NCBI RefSeq assembly: GCF_004341035.1
Contig: NZ_SLXK01000004.1
Coordinates: 124,001-188,000 of the forward strand
Length of the DNA: 64,000 nucleotides
DNA from: Scopulibacillus darangshiensis
GTDB taxonomy: Bacteria; Bacillota; Bacilli; Bacillales; Sporolactobacillaceae
Reading direction: 5' to 3'
Numbering within the stretch: the stretch's first letter is position 1; each line of letters starts with the position of its first letter. The position numbers and the translations under genes are program-made. Positions 11,576 through 19,838 of this stretch are shown here, piece by piece. A model generated the notes under the pieces. It ran no database searches. It was given only the letters and a program-made list of their open reading frames with translations, and had not been told where the DNA came from.

Positions 11576-12808
11576 ATGGAAAAGAGTACGGAGAACAATA
11601 TAAAACCAAAGAAATCAGATAATAGGGAAAGTAAAAAGCCAGTTATGCACCCTAATAATATTGTCTTCTATGCTGATAGCAGTGAAGTGAATCGAATTGA
11701 TTCCAAAGATGATTATGATTATGTAAATATTAGTGAGAATGAAAAAAAACGACAAAGTATGGACGGTTTTAATGATGAATACAACAATATTGTCGATTAT
11801 ATCGTTAAAATAACACGTCAAATCTGGAAGGAAAAAGATATCGGGTTAATCTATGATACTTATAGCACAGGTATAGCTGTCCATAAGGGGCTAATTAATA
11901 GTCACGGAATAAATGAGGTCATTTCTGGGACGTTACAGACTTTGCATGCTTTTCCCGATAGAAAAGGGCTAGGATGGAGTGTCATTTGGTCTGGTAATGA
12001 TAAGGATGGGTTCTTTACTTCCCACCGTGGCAGATCAGTTGCAACTAATACTGGAGATAGCCTATATGGTCCGGCCACTGGGAAAAAGGTGATGTTTAGA
12101 ACAACAGCAGATTGTCTCATCCATGCCAACAAAATTTATGAAGAGTGGCTTGTGATGGACACGTTTCATTTAGTTCAACAATTGGGACTTGACCCTATCG
12201 AAGTAGCCAAGAAAGTGGGTAAAAGTACCAAGAAATTAGCCCCTTCTCTAAAGTTTGGTTATCCAGAAACAGCAGAGACAGGACTTCCGCCAAAACTGTA
12301 CGTTCCAACTTCTGAAGAGTTTGAAATAGGGGATTTTATTCTTGAAGCATTTAATAAAATCTGGGAACGACGTTCTTTTAATTATGTAAAAGAATTTTAT
12401 GAAGAGAATGCTGTTGTACACTATGTTTGTAATAAGGACTTAGTGGGCCACAGCGAAATTCAGGGTATGTTTATAAGTCTATTTGCTTCAGTCCCTAATG
12501 CAAAAGTAGTCATTGAGCGAATCACGTGTAACAAAGGAGAGTCCGATCAAGAGTGGGATGTTGCTGTCCGCTGGAGAATACAAGGCATGCATGAAGGGAC
12601 AGGTTATTTTGGTCAGCCAAGCGGAAAAGCAATTGATATTTTCGGTATTAACCACTTTAAGGTTAAGAACGGGAAAATTAAAGAAGAGTGGCTATTATTT
12701 GACGGAATAGAAGTGTTGCGACAAATACATCTGAGCACGGACGATGAAGAAACCTTAAGTGATGGGACGCAACAGGCAGATGACGGGAATTTTACAGGTG
12801 TATCATAA
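11576..12808 (+). CDS. Protein with two SnoaL-like (NTF2-fold) domains
   Basis: A 410-residue protein with a charged, low-complexity N-terminus (about residues 1-60) and two SnoaL-like units at about 65-200 and 255-390. Both units show the family pattern of an aromatic helix start (YDTYS, or KEFYEENAVVHY), a GxxxI turn, and the closing strand with EEW (YEEWLVMDTF, KEEWLLFDGIEV). NTF2-fold proteins of this type are cyclases, isomerases or hydratases, or bind small ligands; the reaction is unknown. The gene lies between the hydrolase and the second HisD-like gene. Two decayed copies of its C-terminal half lie 9 kb downstream. The start is ATG 11576 after AAGGAAGTGA. Confidence 0.8.
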   Translation: MEKSTENNIKPKKSDNRESKKPVMHPNNIVFYADSSEVNRIDSKDDYDYVNISENEKKRQSMDGFNDEYNNIVDYIVKITRQIWKEKDIGLIYDTYSTGIAVHKGLINSHGINEVISGTLQTLHAFPDRKGLGWSVIWSGNDKDGFFTSHRGRSVATNTGDSLYGPATGKKVMFRTTADCLIHANKIYEEWLVMDTFHLVQQLGLDPIEVAKKVGKSTKKLAPSLKFGYPETAETGLPPKLYVPTSEEFEIGDFILEAFNKIWERRSFNYVKEFYEENAVVHYVCNKDLVGHSEIQGMFISLFASVPNAKVVIERITCNKGESDQEWDVAVRWRIQGMHEGTGYFGQPSGKAIDIFGINHFKVKNGKIKEEWLLFDGIEVLRQIHLSTDDEETLSDGTQQADDGNFTGVS

Positions 12809-12878
12809 GAAAAATATAAATATTATCCTATCCTCTAGTTGTTAAAACACATCAAATTAAACTTAAGGAGGCAATGGT

Positions 12879-14156
12879 ATGGAATATCTAAAAAAGGCGC
12901 AGCACCTTGAGCAAACAGTATCAAATGAAGTTGAGAAGACTGTAAAAGAGATTATTTCTACTGTAAAAACAGAGAGGGATGCCGGTGTAAAAAAATATGA
13001 AGAACGTTTTAGCAAATCAGTTCGAGCGCTTCGTGTAAGTGAAGAAGAAATCGAAAAAAGTGTAAGGTCACTTTCTTATGATGAAAAAGCCTTGATTGAT
13101 CGCGTAGTGGAACGTATTTCTTCATTTGCGAAAGCTCAGCTTGAGTGTATTTCTCCCTTGGAAAAGGAGTTCGGGCCTGGCATTCATATGGGGCACAGAA
13201 TTGTTCCGATTGAGAAGGTTGGAGCTTACATTCCTGGAGGGCGCTTCCCTCTTCTTTCATCTGGGCCAATGGTAGTTGCTCCGGCAAAAGTCGCAGGTGC
13301 CAAAGAAATCGTCGCCTGCAGCCCTGCCAACTACGAAGGGGGAATACACCCGGCAGTGCTTTATGGACTGGTTCGTTCAGGAGCAACTCATATTTATGCT
13401 ATTGGCGGTGCCCAAGCAATTGCCGCAATGGCTTACGGGACAGAATCAGTGCCTGAAGTAGATGTTATCGCTGGACCCGGTAATCGTTTTGTTGCAGAGG
13501 CAAAGAAGCAAGTGTTTGGCAAGGTAGGCATTGATCTCATCGCTGGTCCAAGTGAAGTTCTCGTATTTACAGACGATACAGCTGATCCGAAGAAATGTGC
13601 TGCTGATCTCCTAGCCCAGGCGGAACACGATCCTTACGCTCGGCCAATTATGGTATCCACCTCACGCACCATCGCAGAACAAACTATTAAAGAAGTTGAG
13701 CAATTTCTTAAGGAATACTTTTCTTCTGATTCACCTGCTCATGAATCATGGGCACAGATGGGTGAGGTAATCTATGCCCGGTCATTAGAAGAAGGTCTAG
13801 ACATATGCAACGACTATGCTATAGAGCATCTCCATGTTCATGTAAAAGACAGTCGAAAGCTCATGGATCGTCTTCACAACTATGGTTCACTCTTTCTCGA
13901 CAGTGATAGTTCGGTAGTATTCTCAGATAAGGTATCGGGAACAAATCACACTTTGCCGACCCTAAAAGCTGCACGCTACACTGGAGGACTTTGGGTTGGA
14001 AATTATGTCAAGGTTATAACCCACCAAGAAATTACAGGGTCAGGTGTAGACTTTTTAGCTACTCATGCTACCGAACAATCTAATATTGAAGGTTTGGAAG
14101 GACACCGGTTATCCGCGGAACTTCGTTTATCAGATAAATATTTATACAATATCTAA
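12879..14156 (+). CDS. Histidinol-dehydrogenase-like NAD-dependent dehydrogenase, copy 2
   Basis: A 425-residue HisD-family enzyme clearly distinct from copy 1 at 7642. The zinc ligands (Q247, H250, D350, H409) and catalytic pair (E316, H317) are intact, so a two-step alcohol-to-acid oxidation with NAD+ is expected. Like copy 1 it carries GTNHTLPT and RYTGGLWVG instead of the biosynthetic HisD forms, so both belong to the same catabolic branch. The start is ATG 12879, 7 nt after AAGGAGG. It is followed 72 nt later by an aldolase gene, with a double LacI-type operator in between. Two such enzymes in one region suggest two alcohol groups or two related substrates. Confidence 0.88.
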   Translation: MEYLKKAQHLEQTVSNEVEKTVKEIISTVKTERDAGVKKYEERFSKSVRALRVSEEEIEKSVRSLSYDEKALIDRVVERISSFAKAQLECISPLEKEFGPGIHMGHRIVPIEKVGAYIPGGRFPLLSSGPMVVAPAKVAGAKEIVACSPANYEGGIHPAVLYGLVRSGATHIYAIGGAQAIAAMAYGTESVPEVDVIAGPGNRFVAEAKKQVFGKVGIDLIAGPSEVLVFTDDTADPKKCAADLLAQAEHDPYARPIMVSTSRTIAEQTIKEVEQFLKEYFSSDSPAHESWAQMGEVIYARSLEEGLDICNDYAIEHLHVHVKDSRKLMDRLHNYGSLFLDSDSSVVFSDKVSGTNHTLPTLKAARYTGGLWVGNYVKVITHQEITGSGVDFLATHATEQSNIEGLEGHRLSAELRLSDKYLYNI

Positions 14157-14172
14157 AAGACTAACAATATAA

Positions 14173-14212
14173 ACTATTTGAATACGTATTTAGGAATACG
14201 TATTCAAATAGT
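14173..14212. promoter_or_regulatory. Double LacI-type operator forming a perfect inverted repeat
   Basis: Two operator cores, GAATACGTATTT at 14180-14191 and GAATACGTATTC at 14194-14205, lie within a larger perfect inverted repeat: 18 bp at 14173-14190 against 14195-14212, with a TAGG loop. It ends just before the ribosome binding site of the aldolase gene (AAAGGAG, 14214-14220). As DNA it is a strong operator; in RNA it would fold into an 18-bp stem next to the ribosome binding site. Confidence 0.85.
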
Positions 14213-14228
14213 AAAAGGAGTGAATAAT

Positions 14229-14981
14229 TTGCTAAGAAATATGGTAAAAGAAAAACTAAAAAAAGGTGAACCATCAATAGGCTGTATTTTGGGTCTTTAT
14301 TCACCGGCACTTGTCGAAATGTTTGGCCATGCAGGATATGAGTTTATTGTCATCGATGATGAGCATGGTGCATTCAGTTGGACTGAACTGGAGGAGATGA
14401 TTCGTACAGCGCTACTTGTTGATCTTGTTCCGATTGTAAGAACCAACTACGACCCATCTAGTATACAAAAAGCATTAGACCGGGGCGCTTTAGGCATACA
14501 AGTACCAATGGTAAATACAAAGGGAGATGCGGAAACGGTGGTTGATAGAGCAACGTTTCCTCCAAAAGGAAAAAGAGGGACCGCTTTCTCAATGCGGGCT
14601 GCGGGGTATGGTTACCATGGGGGAAAGAGGTTCATGGATGCATCAGACGAAAACATTTTAATATCGGTACACATTGAGACCAGTGAAGCTGTTGAAAACT
14701 TTGAGGAAATTATGAGTGTGCCTGGAATTGATATCGCTTTTATAGGACCTACTGATCTATCTGTTAATATGGGCCACAAGGCTGATGGAGATAATCACCC
14801 GGAGGTTCTGAAAAAAATTGATTTAGTGTATGAAAAGGCAAGAATACTAAATGCGTATGTTGGGACGATTGCAACAAATAAAGAAGAGGTTAAAAAAGCT
14901 TTTCAAAAGGGAGCATTATTTGTTCCTGTGGTGGCAACGTCTGTCATGAAGAATGCTTTTAATGGGGTTTTGTCCATATAG
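14229..14981 (+). CDS. HpcH/HpaI-family aldolase
   Basis: A 250-residue class II aldolase of the HpcH/HpaI (2-keto-3-deoxy acid) family. These enzymes split 2-keto-4-hydroxy acids, releasing pyruvate and an aldehyde. Family motifs are VIDDEHGAF near residue 43, the GIQVPMV stretch near residue 92, a metal-binding Glu in VHIET near residue 150, and FIGPTDLS with the metal-binding Asp near residue 180. TTG 14229 is preferred over an upstream frame start at 14178, which would read through the operator hairpin; AAAGGAG lies 8 nt upstream. It is followed closely by an amidase and an ABC importer, and would supply the carbon-carbon cleavage step of the route. Confidence 0.9.
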   Translation: MLRNMVKEKLKKGEPSIGCILGLYSPALVEMFGHAGYEFIVIDDEHGAFSWTELEEMIRTALLVDLVPIVRTNYDPSSIQKALDRGALGIQVPMVNTKGDAETVVDRATFPPKGKRGTAFSMRAAGYGYHGGKRFMDASDENILISVHIETSEAVENFEEIMSVPGIDIAFIGPTDLSVNMGHKADGDNHPEVLKKIDLVYEKARILNAYVGTIATNKEEVKKAFQKGALFVPVVATSVMKNAFNGVLSI

Positions 14982-15013
14982 AACTTTTGATTAAAAAAGG
15001 GGCGAATAGTATC

Positions 15014-16408
15014 GTGATTAAAATGGCCATTAAAGAATTGGTTGACGGTTACAGAAGTAAAAGATTTTCGCCTGTTGAGATAACAAAAGATTATTTAAAA
15101 CAAATAAAGGCTGCTGACCGTACATTCAATATATTTATTACAGTTACTGAGGAAATTGCTTTAAATCAAGCCGAAATTGCTGAAAGAAAAGTAATGGCAG
15201 GAGATGGTTTAGATATCCTTCAAGGTGTTCCGTTCTCTTACAAAGATTCAATTGATACGAAAGGAATAAGGACAACAAACGGCTCCTTGGTAGATAAAAA
15301 CCGTATACCTTCAAAAGATGCCAAGGTAATAAAAATATTAAATGATGTGGGTGCTGTCAATCTTGGAAAGACCAATATGTATGAATATGCGTTTGGAATT
15401 ACCTCAGACAATCCATTTTATGGACCTGTTAGAAACCCATGGGATACAAGATTAACTGCAGGAGGATCAAGCGGCGGTTCTGCTGCGGCCGTCGCCGCTA
15501 ATCTTTGTATGGGGTCAATCGGCACGGATACGGCTGGATCAATTAGGGTTCCATCTTCATGTTGTGGTGTTGTCGGATTAAAGCCCACATACGGTCTGAT
15601 TGATATGAAGGGAATTACGCCATTGTCATGGTCACTTGATCATGCCGGTCCGATTGCCCGGAATGTAACTGATTTAGCTTTAGTAATGGAGGCACTTACA
15701 AATAAACCTTTTGGAAAATCGTGTATACCTGATATCAAAGGGATGCGGGTTGGGATACCAAAACAGCATTTCAATGAGCGAATCGCTGTTGAAATTCGGC
15801 AAATATATCATAAAGCAGTTTTGGAATTTGAAAGGCTTGGGGCTGTTTTAGTCGAAATTGATCTTCCATTTGCAGCAGAAGCCCTGGGTGTCGCTTCTAC
15901 AGTGGCGACCGCCGAAGTTGGATATGTGCATAAAGACCGAATGAAATCGTCGATAAATCTTTATAGTGATGGGGCCAAAAAAGTCTTTAAAACTAGTCAA
16001 TCCATTTCATCCTTTTCTTACATTGAGGCCATGAATAAAAGGGAGAAAATGTCTCATCAGTTAACTGAACTTTACAATTATATAGATGTTATAGTGACAC
16101 CTACATTACCAGCAATACCTACCGAAATCGGGGCGAATGAGGTTCAGTTTCCGGAAGAGAGAGAAGACGTTGAAGATTGTATGATCCGATTTACCTGTTT
16201 GTTTAATATAACCGGGCATCCGACACTATCTATTCCCTGCGGATTGACTGACAAATCTATACCAGTGGGTTTGCAAATTATTGCAAATCATCACAGGGAA
16301 GATCTTTTATTAAGAGCAGCATTTACTTATGAACAAACAGCATTATTGGATTTCTATTCTAAGCGAGATATGATATTTTCCAATGAAATAAAAGAAGGAG
16401 GAGATTAA
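15014..16408 (+). CDS. Amidase-signature family hydrolase
   Basis: A 464-residue amidase (EC 3.5.1.- class) with the Ser-cisSer-Lys triad: Lys in FSYKDS near residue 72, and both serines in the GGSSGGSAAAVAANL block near residue 150. The downstream GTDTAGSIRVPSSCCG and LKPTYG blocks are also typical. It resembles GatA in fold, but gatC and gatB are absent, so a catabolic amide substrate is more likely. GTG 15014 is preferred, with AAGGGGCGA upstream, over TTG 14987. The gap to the aldolase stop is about 30 nt, indicating co-transcription. Confidence 0.88.
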   Translation: MIKMAIKELVDGYRSKRFSPVEITKDYLKQIKAADRTFNIFITVTEEIALNQAEIAERKVMAGDGLDILQGVPFSYKDSIDTKGIRTTNGSLVDKNRIPSKDAKVIKILNDVGAVNLGKTNMYEYAFGITSDNPFYGPVRNPWDTRLTAGGSSGGSAAAVAANLCMGSIGTDTAGSIRVPSSCCGVVGLKPTYGLIDMKGITPLSWSLDHAGPIARNVTDLALVMEALTNKPFGKSCIPDIKGMRVGIPKQHFNERIAVEIRQIYHKAVLEFERLGAVLVEIDLPFAAEALGVASTVATAEVGYVHKDRMKSSINLYSDGAKKVFKTSQSISSFSYIEAMNKREKMSHQLTELYNYIDVIVTPTLPAIPTEIGANEVQFPEEREDVEDCMIRFTCLFNITGHPTLSIPCGLTDKSIPVGLQIIANHHREDLLLRAAFTYEQTALLDFYSKRDMIFSNEIKEGGD

Positions 16409-16409
16409 A

Positions 16410-16484
16410 TTAAAAGAGATCGGTTACGGAACTATTAGCGAGCGAGTTCAGAATCTTGGGATAATAATGTATCAATTACTCTGA
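16410..16484 (+). pseudogene. Possible remnant of a GntR-type regulator N-terminus
   Basis: Directly after the amidase stop, a strong ribosome binding site (AAGGAGGAG, 16395-16403) precedes a short frame reading KEIGYGTISERV and then unrelated residues to a TGA at 16482. The first dozen residues look like the start of FadR-type GntR regulators, but the codon at the start position is TTA and the helix-turn-helix is missing. It may be a decayed gene end. The resemblance is short and could be chance. Confidence 0.25.
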
Positions 16485-16559
16485 AAATGCATTCAGAGGC
16501 TAGTAACATAGATTTGGCTTGGACGCTTTTGATAAAAAAAGACTAGGGGGAATGTGACG

Positions 16560-17912
16560 ATGAAAGGAAAAGCCGCTGTTTTAGTAACCATTTTAATTTT
16601 GGTTATGTCAACCATGGTTTCCGGCTGCAGTAATTCAACAGACTCGGGAAATACCTCCGAAAGTGATAAATCTTTGAAAGGACAGACCGTTAAGGTGCTT
16701 CTTTCAGCGGGTGATGTCGGACAATTTAATGCTTGGAAAGCAAGGAGCAAGGAGTTTACTAAGAAGACTGGCATTAAAGTTAAATTTATAGAAACACCGT
16801 ATGAAAACCTTTTAGAAAATATTACGGCAGATGGTGTTGCTTTGGGAGGGGCATATGATATTGTAGCTCACCCGGATACAATGGGATCATCTATAAAACA
16901 GTTTTTAGAACCACTTGATAATTATATAAAACGGGATGATTTTGATTTGAGCCGTTGGCCAGACGCTTATCTTGATTTGTCTACTTTTAATGGAAGTGTC
17001 TATAGTCTTCCGGTAAGAGCTCATGTTCAAATGTTATTTTATCGAAAAGATATTTTTGATCGGTTAGGTCTTAACCCCCCTAAAAATTGGAGTGAGCTTG
17101 AGAAGGTCAGTAAAAGGATTACAGAAAAGACAGATCTGTATGGCATTGTACCATATTACGGCGCAGGGAAAAATGGACAAAATCTCTACATGTGGACATC
17201 CTATTTATGGAGTAACGGCGGAGGTATCTTCGATAAGAATTATAAACCGATTTTTAATAATAATGAAGGTATAGAGGCTACAAAACGATACATTGATCTT
17301 CTAGTAAAGGATAAGGTTGCTCCGCCTGGATCGGTAACCTTTGGTGAACAAGATTCCAGGACTTACTTCAAACAAGGTAAGGCCGCAATGTGGTTAGGTT
17401 GGTGGTGGGTTTACTCTGAATTTAATGATAGTAAATCATCCGCAAAAGATGTGGTTGGAAATGTGGCATTTACCTCGGTTCCAGGATGGAAGGGCAAACA
17501 AAGCCGAACAAATGTTTCTACTTTTCCCTTGGGAATAATGAAAGGTTCAAAACATAAAGAAGCAGCGTGGGAATTTCTTAAATGGCTTTCTAAGCCCGAT
17601 CTAGAGCTGAATATTGTCAAAGATTCTTTAACCGATAAAAGCCCTTCTGACCAACATTCACCGGTCATTACTCAAAAGGGGAATCTACGTAATAAGCAGC
17701 TTAATGAACTTTCGAATGGGTTTTATAACGTAGCCGCTGATAGTCTCGGAAATGCCAGAACTTTACCGAAAATAAAGGAGTGGCCAAAAATTGCAGATAT
17801 ACTAAGTTCCGCAATCTCAAAAATGGCAACAGGTAAACCCGTTAAACCCGTCTTGGATGATGCTGCTAAAGAGGTAGAACAACTTATGAAAAAGTCCGGT
17901 TACTATGATTAA
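16560..17912 (+). CDS. Sugar-type ABC transporter substrate-binding lipoprotein
   Basis: A 450-residue family 1 extracellular solute-binding protein. The N-terminus has a charged start, a hydrophobic stretch and the lipobox VSGC, so the mature protein should be lipid-anchored outside the membrane. The body has the usual features of carbohydrate-binding proteins, including a FRKDIFDRLG-like central motif (FYRKDIFDRLGL) and aromatic-rich WLGWWW near residue 280. ATG 16560 fits TAGGGGG 9 nt upstream better than GTG 16554. Two permeases follow. No ATPase gene is present in the set. The ligand is unknown but probably feeds the HisD-aldolase-amidase route. Confidence 0.92.
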   Translation: MKGKAAVLVTILILVMSTMVSGCSNSTDSGNTSESDKSLKGQTVKVLLSAGDVGQFNAWKARSKEFTKKTGIKVKFIETPYENLLENITADGVALGGAYDIVAHPDTMGSSIKQFLEPLDNYIKRDDFDLSRWPDAYLDLSTFNGSVYSLPVRAHVQMLFYRKDIFDRLGLNPPKNWSELEKVSKRITEKTDLYGIVPYYGAGKNGQNLYMWTSYLWSNGGGIFDKNYKPIFNNNEGIEATKRYIDLLVKDKVAPPGSVTFGEQDSRTYFKQGKAAMWLGWWWVYSEFNDSKSSAKDVVGNVAFTSVPGWKGKQSRTNVSTFPLGIMKGSKHKEAAWEFLKWLSKPDLELNIVKDSLTDKSPSDQHSPVITQKGNLRNKQLNELSNGFYNVAADSLGNARTLPKIKEWPKIADILSSAISKMATGKPVKPVLDDAAKEVEQLMKKSGYYD

Positions 17913-17943
17913 TTTTTATTGATTGAATGATCCCTTTATTGAA

Positions 17944-17975
17944 CAGAGGTTTAGGTGGATCGACCTACTCCTCTG
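17944..17975 (+). other. Intercistronic hairpin after the binding-protein gene
   Basis: CAGAGG at 17944-17949 pairs with CCTCTG at 17970-17975, with an inner AGGT/ACCT pair at 17953-17956 and 17963-17966. There is no T run. Hairpins here commonly protect binding-protein mRNA and lower downstream expression in ABC operons. Confidence 0.5.
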
Positions 17976-18014
17976 GCAGTGGGGATAATGAGCAAGTTTT
18001 AGGGGGGACATGAT

Positions 18015-18893
18015 TTGAAAAATAAGCTTTTTAAATATATTTTATTAATACCTGCTCTTGTTCTCATAGCATCAACAACTATTTATCCTCTTATGAGATC
18101 ATTTTGGATTAGTCTTCATGACTGGGATTTAAAGGAGTCTTTAACTATAGGGCCATTTGTGGGTATTGATAATTATGTACGCGCATTTAGTGACTCTCAA
18201 TTTTGGAATAGTATTCTAGTTACACTGATATTTACTGTCAGCACAGTTTTGATAACGCTTGCACTCAGTATTGCTGTTGCATTGCTGCTTAGTAAAGAAA
18301 AACGGCATCTATCATTTCTGCGAGCTGTTTTGATCATTCCTTTTGCTATGAGTCCAGCTCTGGTCGGTTATTCATGGCGTTTTATGCTAAATCCTGACTA
18401 TGGCTTATTTGATAAAATCATTGGTTTTTTCATTCCGCCTCTTGCAGACATAGTCTGGTTGGGAACTCCACAGACTGCAATGATAGCACTTGTATCAGTA
18501 GTTGTTTGGATTTGGCTGCCTTTTATGAGCCTTATGTTTATCAGTGGTTTAATGGGCGTGCCGAGGGAAGTTTTCGAAGCTGCTCAAGTAGATGGCGCCT
18601 CTTCTTTCCAAACCCTGTTCCGTATTACAATTCCAATGCTTCGGCCAATTATTCTAATTGCATCTATTTTAATGGTCATGTTTACACTTAAGGCATTTGA
18701 CCCTATTGTAACGCTTACTCAAGGAGGACCGGGAGATTCAACAGAAGTCCTGAACTTCTTTATTTATAAAACGGGATTCCGATTCTTTGATATGGGCTAT
18801 TCATCGGCACTTGGTTACATTCTAGCCATGATAACTGTGGGATTTGTAATTATATACATGAGAAGACTAGCTAAAGGAGATGATTGGAACTAA
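18015..18893 (+). CDS. ABC sugar transporter permease, MalF/UgpA type
   Basis: A 292-residue inner-membrane permease with six predicted membrane segments. The EAA loop that docks the ATPase is seen as EAAQVDGASSFQTLFRITIPML near residues 190-212. The start is TTG 18015, 7 nt after AGGGGGG; an ATG at 18010 runs into a stop at once. It is the second gene of the importer set. Its stop overlaps the next permease start as TAATG. Confidence 0.92.
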   Translation: MKNKLFKYILLIPALVLIASTTIYPLMRSFWISLHDWDLKESLTIGPFVGIDNYVRAFSDSQFWNSILVTLIFTVSTVLITLALSIAVALLLSKEKRHLSFLRAVLIIPFAMSPALVGYSWRFMLNPDYGLFDKIIGFFIPPLADIVWLGTPQTAMIALVSVVVWIWLPFMSLMFISGLMGVPREVFEAAQVDGASSFQTLFRITIPMLRPIILIASILMVMFTLKAFDPIVTLTQGGPGDSTEVLNFFIYKTGFRFFDMGYSSALGYILAMITVGFVIIYMRRLAKGDDWN

Positions 18894-19750
18894 TGAATAA
18901 AGTAGTGGATTTAGATAAAAGGGAAAAGGGATTCAATTTACGTATGTTATCTTCTACTATTGAGAGTTTAGCGGTAATCCTTGTTGTACTTTTTTTGTTT
19001 CTTCCAATCCTTTGGATAGTTATAACTGCATTTAAGCCAGCTCATGAGGTTTACACAACAAGTGTCTTCTTTCAAGCAACTTTAGATAATTTCAAAGCAA
19101 TCTTTAGTCCCTCCTTCAATTTAGGTAAATATTATTCCAATAGTTTAATTGTAGTCTTCGTGACATTAGTAATCACAATACCGGTAAGTATATTAGCTTC
19201 ATACAGTCTTTCACGCTTTCGTATACCTGGAAAGCAGGTTTTTATGTTTGCTATTCTTGCTACCCAATTCATTCCTTTAATAGTCAACGTCATTCCTTTC
19301 TTTATTATGTTTAGGAATTGGCGGCTTTTGGATACTACGATTGCCCTTATAATTGTTAATTTGGGCCATACCATTCCTTATGCTATTTGGCTTATTAAAG
19401 GATTTATCGACAGGATACCACCTGATATGGAGGAAGCCGCTACTATAGATGGTGCCAACCGAATAGAGGTTATATGGCATATTTTGTTGCCATTGGCTAG
19501 ACCGGGAATAATAACAGCAACCGTGTTTTGTTTTGTTATTACATGGAATGAATTTATGTTTGCATTAATATTAACTAGTCAAAAAGCGGTTACTTTACCA
19601 GTGGCATTATCACATTTTATCGGAGAAAAAGGAGTAATATGGAACCAAATGGCAGCCGCAGGGATTATATTTGTGTTGCCAACCATTATTTTTATGCTTC
19701 TTGTTCGTAAACAATTTATTTTAGGTATGACTTCAGGAGGAATTAAATAG
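18893..19750 (+). CDS. ABC sugar transporter permease, MalG/UgpE type
   Basis: A 285-residue inner-membrane permease, partner of the preceding MalF-type subunit. The EAA loop is EEAATIDGANRIEVIWHILLP near residue 185, and the C-terminus ends in GMTSGGIK, a common ending of this class. ATG 18893 shares one base with the upstream stop and has AAAGGAG 13 nt before it; TTG 18884 is an alternative only 4 nt from the same site. The importer set ends here without an ATP-binding protein. Confidence 0.92.
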   Translation: MNKVVDLDKREKGFNLRMLSSTIESLAVILVVLFLFLPILWIVITAFKPAHEVYTTSVFFQATLDNFKAIFSPSFNLGKYYSNSLIVVFVTLVITIPVSILASYSLSRFRIPGKQVFMFAILATQFIPLIVNVIPFFIMFRNWRLLDTTIALIIVNLGHTIPYAIWLIKGFIDRIPPDMEEAATIDGANRIEVIWHILLPLARPGIITATVFCFVITWNEFMFALILTSQKAVTLPVALSHFIGEKGVIWNQMAAAGIIFVLPTIIFMLLVRKQFILGMTSGGIK

Positions 19751-19838
19751 AAGTTGGCTATTAGCCGGTCCATGACAAATTGTTTCAAGTAAAGGTTATA
19801 GAAACGGATATGACTATAACATCCAATGAGGTGATCTA

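Noticed and set aside
7642-14156. Sulfopropanediol (DHPS) degradation by HpsN-type enzymes
   Set aside because: HpsN belongs to the HisD family and an SDR is next to copy 1, but no sulfolactate lyase (SuyAB), sulfoacetaldehyde acetyltransferase or sulfonate transporter is present, so the name is not supported.
7642-14156. Histidine biosynthesis through the HisD-like genes
   Set aside because: No other his gene is in the window, both proteins have altered substrate motifs, and they lie with catabolic genes under a LacI-type operator.
6745-14205. CRISPR or other repeat array
   Set aside because: The repeated 12-mer is a short palindrome placed before genes at irregular distances, with no spacers or cas genes; it fits operators.
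14987-16408. GatA subunit of the tRNA amidotransferase
   Set aside because: The fold is shared, but gatC and gatB are absent and the gene sits in a catabolic operon.
16483-16494. GAAAATGCATTC as a further LacI operator
   Set aside because: It shares only the outer bases with the regional palindrome, has a TGCA centre instead of ACGT, and shows no clear promoter around it.
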